Part shown: positions 15,001 through 25,620 of the stretch, one piece after another
Position numbering within the stretch: position 1 is the stretch's first letter
Layout: each line of letters starts with the position of its first letter
Assembly: GCA_947034895.1 (NCBI GenBank)
Contig: OX344765.1
Coordinates: forward strand, 20,465,001-20,529,000
From: Rhytidiadelphus loreus
Taxonomy: Eukaryota > Streptophyta > Bryopsida > Hypnales > Hylocomiaceae
Reading direction: 5' to 3'
Length of the DNA stretch: 64,000 nucleotides
Notes under the pieces: model-generated
The model's input: the letters and a program-made list of their open reading frames with translations, nothing else
What the model was told of the DNA's origin: nothing
Database searches by the model: none
Made by a program: the position numbers and the translations under genes

Positions 15001-18000
15001 CATCACAAGCATAATGAAGAACCTGATTCTCTGCCTACTGGATGCCACTCTATCTCACACCCTAGCCTACTTCGTGGATGCGCGCTGTCCCAAGTATATG
15101 CAGTTTTTGCTGAACGGGGAGCACAAAGGAGCCTTGGAATTAGGAGAAGTTCCATTCGAAGGGCAAGGTCATACGGCATTCATTCTTCTGTCCGACATTA
15201 TCTATGAGTCTCTCAATCCTGATTCGACTGAAGCCTTACTACGAGGAGAGGATCTCGGAACGGAGTGGAGATCTCAGGATTTTCTCAGGTGTCTGACTAC
15301 AGCTCTAGAACTCATGGAGGGTGATGGACCATTGACTCTTCAATTGGCTGCCGCGTTTGCTTTTCTGCGTGCAGTTTTTGATGCTGTGGCATCCGAACTT
15401 GAACGGATATTGAGAGCTCCTACAAGCATAGCCTGTTCATCTTCTGCGGTCTCAACTTTAGCTAGAAGTATGAAGGAACCATCATCACCCACGAGATTTG
15501 CAGCATTGAGACTGTATCTCCTGAAGGTACTTCACATGAAGAGGGGACTCTCCTTGGTTGAAATCAGTTCTCTTGCTACAAAATGTGGTGAGATGAGGGG
15601 TCTGACTGAGTATACCTCAATACTTCAATGGGAGACAATGCATGATGTTACCAATCCTCTCGGGTTTGATCCCTTCTGTTCCTCTTCGCCTCTTTATGAC
15701 AAAGCTGCGGAAGCCATTAATCAAATGTCGTCGTACCAAGAAAACAAGGGTGTGAGATACCTTGAACGACATACCGAGCTTGCCAGTCAGAAACAAATCA
15801 CAGCTGCCACAGCATCAAGATTATACCTCCCTTCGGCTGCCCGGGCCCTTACATCAGGAGAGAAGGCTGCTTCCACTTGGTTACTTGGTACTAGGCAAAA
15901 ATGTCTGCAAAAATGGGACAGCAAGTGGAGAGAAGTGGTCCAGTGTTTTGCTCAAAACGATAAAGTTCCTACAATATGGAGCAACATGAGGCTTAGTCCC
16001 ACCATGTCAACCCAAGATTTGTGGTTTAATAGCCTCTCTGCGCACATCCTTCTTGTTGTGACAGGACTACCAAAAACATCGCCACTGCAGGTAACTTTTG
16101 TGATGACAAAAACTGGTACTCATTCCTATGTTGAGGGTGTTTCTCTAGAACTCAAATTCCAAGCAATGCAGAGAAGTGATTTGGCAGGCGTTAATAATGT
16201 GGAATTGGTTTGAATACAGGGGTACGTGACTCTCGACAGGGACCATCTGGAGGCAGCATATGTTCTAGCAGCTCCCAACAGTTCCCTCGCTGCTTTTCGA
16301 ACCATAGTAGCTAATGGCCAGGAGATTGGAGAATATAAGTGCCCATGTGGGTATGAGTACTTCGTCGGGGAATGCCGGCGGCCTATGCAGTCCACCACTT
16401 GCCCTGGCTGTGGTATGACTATTGGAGGCACGCAACATGTCCCCGTCTCTGGGAATGTACTTCTTCAACCCCAGCAGATTCAGAATGGTAACTTTATGCC
16501 TTCTCCTTTCATCTCTTCATGCCTGTGCCAGTGCTCTCGAGAACGTCACAAGTGGTATCCTAATTTTCAATTAACTTCCCAAGTGCCCAACGTAAAAGTA
16601 TAAAGTTCACTTTGGAAGCTAATAGTCGATTGTTGTAACTGAATTACTTAAACCTTCCTTGAAACTTCCTGAATGATTCATTTCAACTCCTAAAGATAAT
16701 TATGGATGCGACCACTTTTGGCAATTCGGGAACTGTCTTGAATAATTCTTTTCCTGTCCAGATACATGCTCGCATTCCAGCTAGTTCATTCAATGTTGTC
16801 ATGCATCTCTGAAGAAGATCCATTGCAGCGATGCTAACCAAGAGCTTGTTTTGTCTCCTGCTTCAGGCTATATCGTCGACAATGTTTCAAGGTCAGATAC
16901 ATTCTATTCTGTTCGCAACCTCGACCACAAGTGCTATCGAATTCTCCGCGTTATACTACACTTTTGTTTGGTTGTTGGGCTTCAGAGGTCATCGTCAGCG
17001 GAACTGTTGCGAAAATTGCTAGGGCTAACACCACAAAGTTCTGACCCTCTGAAAGAGCTAAGGAACATAATTGAGGAAGATTTTGACAAGCTTGACCTCC
17101 TCCTCGCCTGCAATCGAGAAACCACTGTGAAGTATGTGTGCTGTGTAGTTTCTTTCTTAAGTGGAATGCAGAACAATATTGCCTTGCTTTCCCCCACAGC
17201 GCGGGCACTGTGGGAAGCTGAGTTTCAAAGAATCTTTGACAATGGTACCTTTGACTCTGGTGCTCATAAAGCTGCAGCGGACTATTTGGAGAGGCAGAAG
17301 GGGAATAACAGGTATGCAGAGCTGGTGGAAGAGAGAGGAAGTCAGATTTTCGAGCCTGCACTTGAAGATATTCTCAGAATAACGGTATCGCCCAGCCTTG
17401 CCAACTTCAGGACTTTGTATAAGCAAGACGCCGACATGGTAGCGCAGAATCCTGTCATTCAGATGTTCTTCAATCATGAAAAGAACTTGGAGGACTTGAA
17501 GCACTTGAAGAATCTGTTAGCGTTCTGCAATACTGCTCATGAAGATTTCAGCTTTAGGATCTCGCGACCTGAAGCCGCAACTATGAGCATGAGAGAAGCT
17601 CTGAAACAATCAAGGTGATTCTATGTAATCTACCCCATTTGAGAGACTCAATATGATTTCTTTCTGCAGGATATTGTGGATTTCGAGTTTTCCCTCTTAA
17701 TTTTACCTCCATCATATTCTTGCCGATGCGAATTAATTAAATCCAGCTGGTGAAGATTGTACACAAGTGTGGCTACGACGAGATCTATAATGTGGATTGA
17801 TCTAGCTCACTCACATATTTGCATTATGCTAGTGAATTTTTCCCTAGATGTTTCCAAGACAAACCTCATGTTTTCGCAATTCTTCGATTTTAATGTTCTA
17901 GTGGTGTGTTCCAGTGCAATGCAACGTCTGTACCGACAGTTTGCTGATTCGTGGAACGCGATAAGGGAGAAGGTTATGGGCTACGAGTGCAAAGCGTTCA

Positions 18001-20469
18001 GCATTCCAAAGATGAACAACGATTCTCGTCTTGCAATGTGCTTGGTGGAGCCCCGTGACCACGGCTTACATATTGTGGCTCTTTTTGAGTATCTTCGTAA
18101 CATTCAAAATGCTTTCCTTGGTGATGTCAGCCCGGCAGTAGACGTCAGTGCTCGCGAGCATTCTCCTCGAACAGTGCGCATTCAAGCCTGCAAGGTTTGA
18201 GATACATATGCTTGCATGTTTTTCACCGTTGTTTCAATGTAAACGCATTTTGAGAATGGAATTCATCATCAACCTCGTTCAAATCCTTCAATGCATCTGA
18301 ATACTTGTTTCTTGAAAATAGCATACAAATTGGAAACTTCAAACTCTGAATCTTGATTGTTTGCAATAAGTGCAGGCTGAAGATATTGTGTGTTACGACA
18401 AGCAGCGGCTTGAGGATGTTGTGAAAGAGGTAGCTATGGCTAACACTCGTCGGGGATGTGGCCAACTAGTGCTTTACGATAATGTTATCATTCAAGAGCA
18501 TCTCTTTCGATCTCTTGTGATTGGAAAAGCTCATCTTGACGCGGTAAGTCTCGCTTTTCCAATGTTGTCATGCACTTTGGGGTTTAGGCATGATGTGTCT
18601 CAGCATTTGAGAAATTTCTCTACAAGCACATGAACAGGGACTCCAGCATGAAATTGTTGAATACATGAGAATCATAATTAGGCCGTGACGTCGCTCTATT
18701 TCACCCTCCGTGATGCTACCCAAACGCAAATTGGTCTTCACTGATGCTATCCTGTCTCCAGTTGGTAGATTATGAAGTTGGGAATCTACTCGTCTTAAAG
18801 TTCTTATCATTCCGAAACCCTTAGCTTGATTTTTCCTCATTCAGTAGGCAACTTTAGCAGTCTTGGGAATGTTTCAATTATCTCTCCACACGGATCCTTA
18901 ATTGCAAAGCTCTATCACCCATGATTTCTGAGGACCTCTGTTAAGGGAAGTGCACAGGCGACTCTAATTATCCAATTTCTATGCAGGACTGGATAGAATT
19001 TCCCTACAAACATGAGGCCTTCCACCGGCATGCCACCATTCTTGCGGACGTAGCCACTGCAATTCCACAGGAGGTACTGCGGCCAGAGACGTTACAGGCT
19101 GTTCAAAGGGAGATTGAATCAGGAGGTGTAGGAGCTGGCCAGTTTCTGGAAATGATGAACCTCTGTCTTGGGTTTCTGAGGCGAACAGGAGGTCATCAAC
19201 AACAAGCTCTGGGCGCATATTGCGAGCTCTGGTTGGGTAAAGATTCAGCTGAACTGATCAGCAAGAGTACTGTGTTTGACAAAATATGTCTCAAGCACAT
19301 TGTCAGCTTGTATGAAGGCCTGGAAGATTCCGCCAGTAACAGCATCGGCATGCTGGTCAGCCAAAAATACAAGTAATGCCTCCCAACTTGAACTTCCCGT
19401 TATCCAATGCTTTTTTGGATAAATTAGTCGTTGTAACTTTACCAATTTGCAGTTCAATATTGTAGGACCCTGAACCCATTCTGCTCCTTTTTGTGTTCTT
19501 TCGATTATTGACATTTCTTGCAATTTTCGGCTCACGTACAAATGCGTGAATCTTGACAGAACGCCCCTGACGTTCGATTTAGCTGAAGAAATTCTGCGCT
19601 CTGTGAAGACGGAGAATGCATGGAAGGAAGAGGCAGATGTGGAGAGAATCCCTGCATCAGCATTCTTGAATGTGTTGAGGAGATTTATGTTTCGCTATTT
19701 AAGTGTTGATAACCATCCCAAAGATGTCCACCTCCATTTATACTTGACCGACTCCAGGCTAGTGAAATGGCCTGCTGATGTGGTGACGGAAGACATCGTG
19801 GACGATTGCTTCCCACCGAACTTGTTGCTCCAACATTCGTTTGCTACATACATGCTTCTTGTTCAGGTGACACTTCTCCCTCTCCCTCTCCCTCTCCCTC
19901 TCCCTCTTAAGGGCCGCTTCAGATTGCATGGGTCGAATAAACACGCTTGAGATAAAATTTGATCCATATTCATGTGCAACTAGGGGTGAGATAACGAGCT
20001 TAACAGAACCCATTGCATTGCCGGTGTCCAATCCACCTCGAATAAGTGCTTTGAAACCTCGTCATCTCAGATACTACTTTTAGCCTGTCTCATAGGAGCC
20101 ATGCTCCCTCTTCATGCTCATTCTTGTAATGTAAAGTTGACATTAAACAAAACGAGGTAAAAGGAAAAAAATGAAGCATGCTGCTTCGTCTTGTGCAATT
20201 TAAAGTGGCCCTAAGTTTCTCGATGCAAAATCAGAGCACATGGATATACACCAATTTCCTACACGAAAATACGTAGTTACTGTGCCTATCTTGTTTCTAA
20301 AACTTTGAGCTGTAATTTGGAGTGATTCATGTACACTGGTCAACGACAATCTTCCAACTTTCGTGCTAAATTGATACAGTTTTGTTATGTCAATTTCTCA
20401 CAGATTTGTACAGGCGGTGATTGGGAGAAGGCAGGCCAGAGCAACGGTTGGCTCACAACTCGTGTCTGA
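69..20469 (+). CDS. RNF213-like: RNF213/mysterin-like giant AAA+ E3 ligase, 5'-truncated by window edge
   Basis: Homologue of RNF213, a giant dynein-like AAA+ ATPase and ubiquitin ligase. I place 23 exons: 69-2062, 2458-3782, 4029-4481, 5179-6287, 6451-7815, 8422-9056, 9179-9388, 9533-9641, 10178-10291, 10544-11077, 11265-11404, 11592-12062, 12372-12534, 12738-12842, 13084-13409, 13543-16090, 16220-16487, 16867-17614, 17915-18194, 18376-18543, 18987-19372, 19560-19866, 20404-20469. Junction phases agree and give about 4600 residues; vertebrate RNF213 has about 5200. The first visible exon follows an acceptor at 66-68, so the true start lies to the left. The order is an N-terminal arm (exons 1-3), an AAA core (exons 4-12), a post-AAA E3 region dominated by one 2.5-kb exon, an RZ zinc finger (exon 17) and a C-terminal domain ending in LTTRV and a TGA stop. 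No RING cysteine/histidine cluster is visible. Family assignment is strong; biological role in plants is unknown to me. Confidence 0.9.
8065..8089. repeat. Perfect short inverted repeat in an intron
   Basis: Two 11-base perfect arms (ATCATGAATCC and its complement) are separated by three bases. They lie near the middle of intron 5 (7816-8421) of the RNF213-like gene and could form a tight RNA hairpin. No coding or known element is associated. Confidence 0.6.
9725..10049. mobile_element. Stowaway-like Tc1/mariner MITE in an RNF213-like intron
   Basis: 325-bp element bounded by terminal inverted repeats starting CTCCCTCCGCCC and continuing through GAATTAAGTGTCCCAT. There are about 29 matching bases with one mismatch. 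The element is flanked on both sides by the dinucleotide TA (9723-9724 and 10050-10051), the expected target duplication. The CTCCCTCCG terminus is the hallmark of plant Stowaway elements. It contains no coding sequence and sits in the 536-bp intron between the exons ending at 9641 and starting at 10178. Confidence 0.93.
16220..16487 (+). other. RZ-type zinc finger exon of the RNF213-like gene
   Basis: The exon encodes EYKCPCGYEYFVGEC followed by RRPMQ, TTCPGCG, MTIGG and TQH. This reproduces the RZ finger pattern of RNF213 and ZNFX1: Cys pair, G-x-Y, GxC, Met, CxxCG, IGG, His. In RNF213 this finger is the part needed for ubiquitylating bacterial lipopolysaccharide (established knowledge). 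Here all candidate metal ligands are kept. The exon starts in phase 0 after the acceptor at 16218-16219 and ends with a phase-1 donor. Confidence 0.9.
19875..19907 (+). repeat. (TCTCCC)n microsatellite beside a donor site
   Basis: About five and a half units of the hexamer TCTCCC start eight bases after the splice donor at 19867, in the last intron of the RNF213-like gene. This pyrimidine tract resembles polypyrimidine splice signals but is at the wrong end of the intron. Confidence 0.85.
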
Positions 20470-22428
20470 AAACTGTATGAATTGTTCCACATTGATTGGT
20501 TCCATCTCTATCAATGGCACTTTCCGCCGAAGGCCCAGAAAAGTGTATATAGTTCAATTGTTGTTGGGCCTTGAAACATTGAAACATTGTAAATAGATTA
20601 GCCCATGACTGACTGAAGAAAGGAGCCAAAGCTCTTAGAGTTATGGCGTCGCTCCCTTCGGACTGAAGTGAACTGGCTCTTGATTCACCTCAATCTAACT
20701 TAACACCAAAGATTGGAAGTTCTTCTTCAATCGTGGCTCTCTCTGCTGATTGAAGCTTGATTTGGGTGCCAGGGTGTGCTAAAAATTGTCCAAGCGTCCC
20801 TTAAAGAAAATCTATCACGTGGGATGGTATTGAATTCTTCAACATTGGATAGTGAACTTTTTTAAATGGAGACGCTTTCAGATCACTACCGGAGACCAAA
20901 AATAATAACTTCAAAAAGCCCTAATTAACCCTTCACCCCTAAGAGCTCCAACGTCCAGTTTGTGGATGATGAACAGATTGAAACTGACATTTCTTTCTCA
21001 TTATTGTTTGGATGAAAGTCATTTTAATTTGTGGAGATACTTTATCAAGCTGTTGTTCTATCCAATGGTTGGATTTGGTGTTGCTAGAGTACATATTTTT
21101 CTAAAATTACAAATGTGGAAGTATGTCAAGTGGTTGACCAAGCCAAAATTGTATTGACTCTAGTTCAAAACAGAATTTGCAAAAATGAGGTCATAGATTT
21201 AAGGAGCACAAAAATTTCAAAAAATCACCATGTCAAGAGAACCTCATTTCAAATCCATTCCAACAAATTTTACTCAAAAAATGATAATATTTTGCTTGTA
21301 ATCGAATTTAGAAGGAATTGTGAAATTTCTCTTTCAAAATTTATAAAAAAAAAATATTGGTGATAGCATTGGTGATTCTAACCATACAGATGGAATCTAA
21401 AACTCAAAATCTACAACTTTTATTTGTATATGAATTTCAAAATATTCTTCCAAATAGTACTTTATGATGATTTTTCTCAAATTGTGAATTTTGGAGAAGG
21501 ATCTTGACGTTTAGAGGTTAAAGGACGGACTATTGACTATGGGAATAATTGGCTTAAAAAAATGCAAAAGGGATAAATATTGAGAAGGAATCAAGCATGC
21601 ATTACGAACACTCCACCTCAGCATCCCTATTAGATGATCAAAATGACCTTTGTGTTTGTCCAAGTAGGATTTGATTTGCCTTCAATCTACTAATTGTATA
21701 ATGTCCAAGCTTTTTGGACTAATTAACACACACATTTTGGCTTATGTTGTGTTTCTTGTTGATAGACTTTTGCATTAAGGACTTTTCACCTAAAATGGTG
21801 CAAATTTGCATGACATCTATAGGTAATAGTAATGATAGTCAATGTAGTTCAATTTTTTAATCACATATGAAGAAAAGATGCAACTACTAAGGTGAAGTTC
21901 CAAAATGATGTTAAAATATAATAAGTAAAAAATATGAGAGGTCAAAGTTGAATAAATAATCTTCTAATTTTGTGCCCTAATTTCTAAGTTGTGCATTGTG
22001 CATTGAGCATTTATAATTATATAATTTAAATTTATTAGGACACACATTTGGTTACATTTCTCTATTTGATTTCCTTCCTCACTATCACTTATGTATAGCT
22101 TTAGTTAGTCAACATTTTCATCATTTTTTATGATAGAAGATCACATGAATTTTTCTCTAACATACCTTTAACTCTTTAAGGTTTGAATCCTTGCTTGATT
22201 TTTCACACATTTTTCTAATATCTTCTTACAAATATGTTATTTACTTCAATTTCATGAAATTAGTTATAATGAATGATCATATTTTAGAGATTCAAGTATT
22301 GCTTTGGATGAATAAGAAAGTTTTAGTGTAGAGGTTGCAACCTTACAATACATAAGAATGGTCAATTTTGGATGTTTAAAATTCAAACTTGAAAATTATC
22401 ACTTTTTTCATAGCATTATATGTGTTTT

Positions 22429-22681
22429 GGCTCTCGGGGAGGGCTGCGAGTTCCCAACTCGAAACCCCCCCGAGAACCACCTAAATCCGTCGTTCCCGGC
22501 CTGTGCTGACCTGGCCGAGAGACGGCCAGGTCAGATTTTTCGGGGAAAAAAAAAAAAAAAAAATTAACTTTGTTTCTCATTTTAAGGACTTATATTTTTA
22601 TTTTTATTTTTATTTTTCAAAAAAAAAGAAATCTGTCAGCGGCATTCTTCGACTGCCGGGGGAACAACCCCGAAACGGCCC
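22429..22681 (-). repeat. Hairpin-bearing repeat family, copy A (GC-rich)
   Basis: GC-rich island in very AT-rich DNA. Read on the minus strand it starts GGGCCGTTTC and has an AT-rich middle including an (ATTTTT)n-type run. It then has a perfect central hairpin (11-base arms CTGACCTGGCC at 22506-22516 and the complement at 22524-22534, loop of seven). It closes with a nested hairpin at 22429-22483 containing CGAGTT-CCC-AACTCG. A run of about 18 A lies at 22546-22563. Copies B and C at 32252-32478 and 33430-33638 share this plan. No target duplication was recognised, so the class is open. Confidence 0.65.
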
Positions 22682-23465
22682 TTAAAATCCTTAAATCTCT
22701 TCTAATGTGTGAAAAAGATACATACTAAAGTGACATAAAATCCTCTATCAAATTTATATCAACCTCCTTTAAAATAGAGAGAGTATTTTAATAACATCAA
22801 TAATGTTCATATTTAAATTTAACCCAAAAATATTTGCCTTATAACTATATATCTATTAACACCTAAATGCTTTAAATCATTTTTTATTTCTCATCATTCG
22901 TAAAGATGTAGAAGATAATACAATTACAAAGAATAATTTGATATTGAGATGCAAATCAAAAGAATACATTTTAAATTTTGAATTACTTCTATTTAACTAA
23001 ATCCATTCCTACTATGATTACCAATATTTCTAAATAAAACATAGTTATATATTCAAATTACAAGCAATTTTTGAATGATTTTTTTTCTTTTGCAATTGGT
23101 TTATTCAGTCAACAGCATGTAGAATTTTAAAACACATAAATTCATAAAGTTTATTTTGCACAATTACCTTTATTTATTTTGAACTTTTTAAGAAAATTAA
23201 ATTACTAAATAGTTTCAAAGATCTATATTATTTAAATGCCATTTAACTAAGACATGAACCACATAAAATTTGGAATGAATATTACATGTTGCAATGTTGA
23301 AAAAAGAAATTAGATGTTTTTATCATTATAAAATTAACCTCACTCACAACAATGGTGATGAAATGGTAGGATATATTTTTTAACTTTGTAGAACTAATCT
23401 CTAAGGGACCAGGATATATATCCAATAGAAATAATGAACACCAAACACTTTCTAGTCCACAGTTG

Positions 23466-23734
23466 CTAGCTTGTGAGCCTAAGATCTTAAACCCATTAGC
23501 CTAAGAGCCTAGACTCCCATATTATAGTAACTATATTATAAGTACCTTCCATAGTTATAGGATGTTCATATTATAGGTGCTTAATTATATTACAGGTTAT
23601 ATTATAGGTACCTATGTTATAAGCACCTTCTATGGTAATAGGGTACTTATATTATAAATATAGACTATTGAAGGTGTCTATACTTACACCTAGGCTCAAA
23701 GCTCGTAGGCTTGCATTTCTAGGCTCACATGCTA
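23466..23734. mobile_element. MITE-like element, GCTAGC-ended family, copy 1
   Basis: Termini GCTAGCTTGTGAGCCTA (left) and TAGGCTCACATGCTAG (right) are inverted repeats with one mismatch over about 16 bases. The inside is rich in TATTATAGGTACCTAT-like units that can fold on themselves. A second copy with the same ends lies at 33049-33270. It is non-coding. The superfamily is not identifiable because I could not fix a target duplication. Confidence 0.7.
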
Positions 23735-24751
23735 GTGTCATTGCTTTTTAGTGCATTGAAAAAAAATGAGAAAATAAAAAAGTTTATTGAAATTCAATTA
23801 TGTATATAGATTATACTAGACTTATATAGGAATACACAAAAAAATTTAGAAACTTTGAACATGTAGATTGCATAGTTATAGCATTTGGAATTAGAAGAAA
23901 AGTATTTTATGGGCCCTTATTGAAAAGGTCAATAAAACAACTCCTCTTGGAGTGAAATTTTAGGATTGAGCATAATTTTCTTTTGGGCAACTTCAAACTA
24001 TATCATTTTAGTTACATACTTAATTACCAAAAGTAAAAGAAAAGGACAATTGCAAGAAACACTTATATAGACTTTCAAGTACTACTCTAATGGACTTGAA
24101 ATTGACACCAAAGCTAGAAATAGCTAATGCAAGTCTATTTTAATTTTTTCAATTTCTTTTTCATTTCATTGGGTATATAGTTTTGATTTTCAAATATACA
24201 TCAAACTTCCACATTTCAAGGTCTAAAGTACTTTTGAATATTCATGCTTCAACTTTTGGACCAAAATTTTTGAGGAGTTTGTCTTTGAAGCACAAGACAC
24301 CTTCTCACCAATCATTTTTTTTGAAATAGTAATTCTACAATAAGGTACACTTCCATTTAGGGGGCTCTATTCTCAACTCTATTCAATGAATTTTCAAAAC
24401 AATTTAGCATCACATAAGGTGCTAATTTGTGTTTGGTCCTTCTTTTTGCAATTGTAAAGCCAAAACCTCAATTTAGAAAGAAGACAACTCAAAGTAATTA
24501 GATTGTATGTAATCATGCCTTATTGTCATTCCAAAAACAATTCAAGTTGAATAAAAAAATCAAATGCAATTTAGATTTAGAAGTAGAGTAGGGACCAAAG
24601 AGAAGGTGACTTTCACAACTTTTAGGATAACATTATTGAACATAAAATATTCTTTGCAAAGTCAAGAGATTGTTTAGGAAAAGGACGGTATTTCTCTCCT
24701 TTAGCAATAAATGCTACAACCACATAATTATAACCTTGAAGGGACAAACAC

Positions 24752-25004
24752 AAGGGGAAAAAACCCAGCCATGGAGGATTGACCCCTTATTACCCCAACC
24801 AAGGATAAATGTTTGCCCCCTATTTTGTGCCATACAAATTTTTGTATTTCTTCACCTCCCCTAACAAATTGGGGACCTCTAATTGCAAATATGAATTCAA
24901 AATTTGCAAATCTTACCATGGGTGGCAAATAAAAAATCTACAGGGGGGTAAACACAGGGCAAATAGGACTGGTCAATCCTACCTGGCTAAAAAAAAAACA
25001 CCCT
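24752..25004. mobile_element. Candidate degenerate MITE / foldback element
   Basis: An inverted pair, AGCCATGGAGGATTGACC at 24767-24784 and its complement with two mismatches at 24971-24988, encloses about 190 bp. Weaker symmetry continues on both sides: CCTTATTACCCC inside, A-rich tracts outside. There is no coding capacity and no clear target duplication. Could also be a chance foldback, but the match is long for AT-rich DNA. Confidence 0.45.
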
Positions 25005-25620
25005 ATCTTCAGTTTAAATATTCTCAATATATCTTCAAAATTCCACTTCTATTGAATTTAAAATCCCATGGGGTAAAATACAACCTTCAAGATACATCTC
25101 ACTATAAGACATATCTCACTGACCATGTCATGTTGCCACCTGGATGAAGACACTTGACTTGTAAAATTTTAACCTCTTGACTTTATATTTTCGCTTGGTG
25201 TGAATATAACCAAAGCGGTTAAATCCGTATTGGAATTAAGAAAGAGATCAACGGTGCTATCGGGAGTTCTTTTATCTTCCTGAGCATAAATTGAACCACT
25301 AAATTGTGCAACCACAGACCAAAGCGCAATTGTATGTCAACTGTCATGTATTCAAAAGCCAAGAGAGACAGAGATCGGCAATTCATATGAACTTTGAGGA
25401 CAAAAGGAACTGAATGTTGCTCTTTTGAGTATGTGAGAATTGCTCAAATAAACAGCTTTCATAAGGGTCCCTTTTCGCTACTCAGGACCTAGAGTTCCTT
25501 GTATTTTCAATTTTGAAGGTATTTGATCAACCAGAAGTTTCTCAAAAAGAATGGGGGCATTTTATAAAGATTACTTCAAGACAAAGATGCCACTCTCTCC
25601 GGAGCTCGGATACTACCACC

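Larger units (their letters stand above)
20470..25620. other. Convergent AT-rich intergenic region
   Basis: The RNF213-like gene and FKBP18 end tail to tail here. After the stop at 20469, about 150-200 bases of less AT-rich sequence look like 3' UTR. The rest is AT-rich DNA with no coding sequence I can support; short open frames have no family resemblance. It holds three small elements annotated separately (22429-22681, 23466-23734, 24752-25004). I saw no tRNA, rRNA, CRISPR-like array or LTR structure. Confidence 0.75.
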
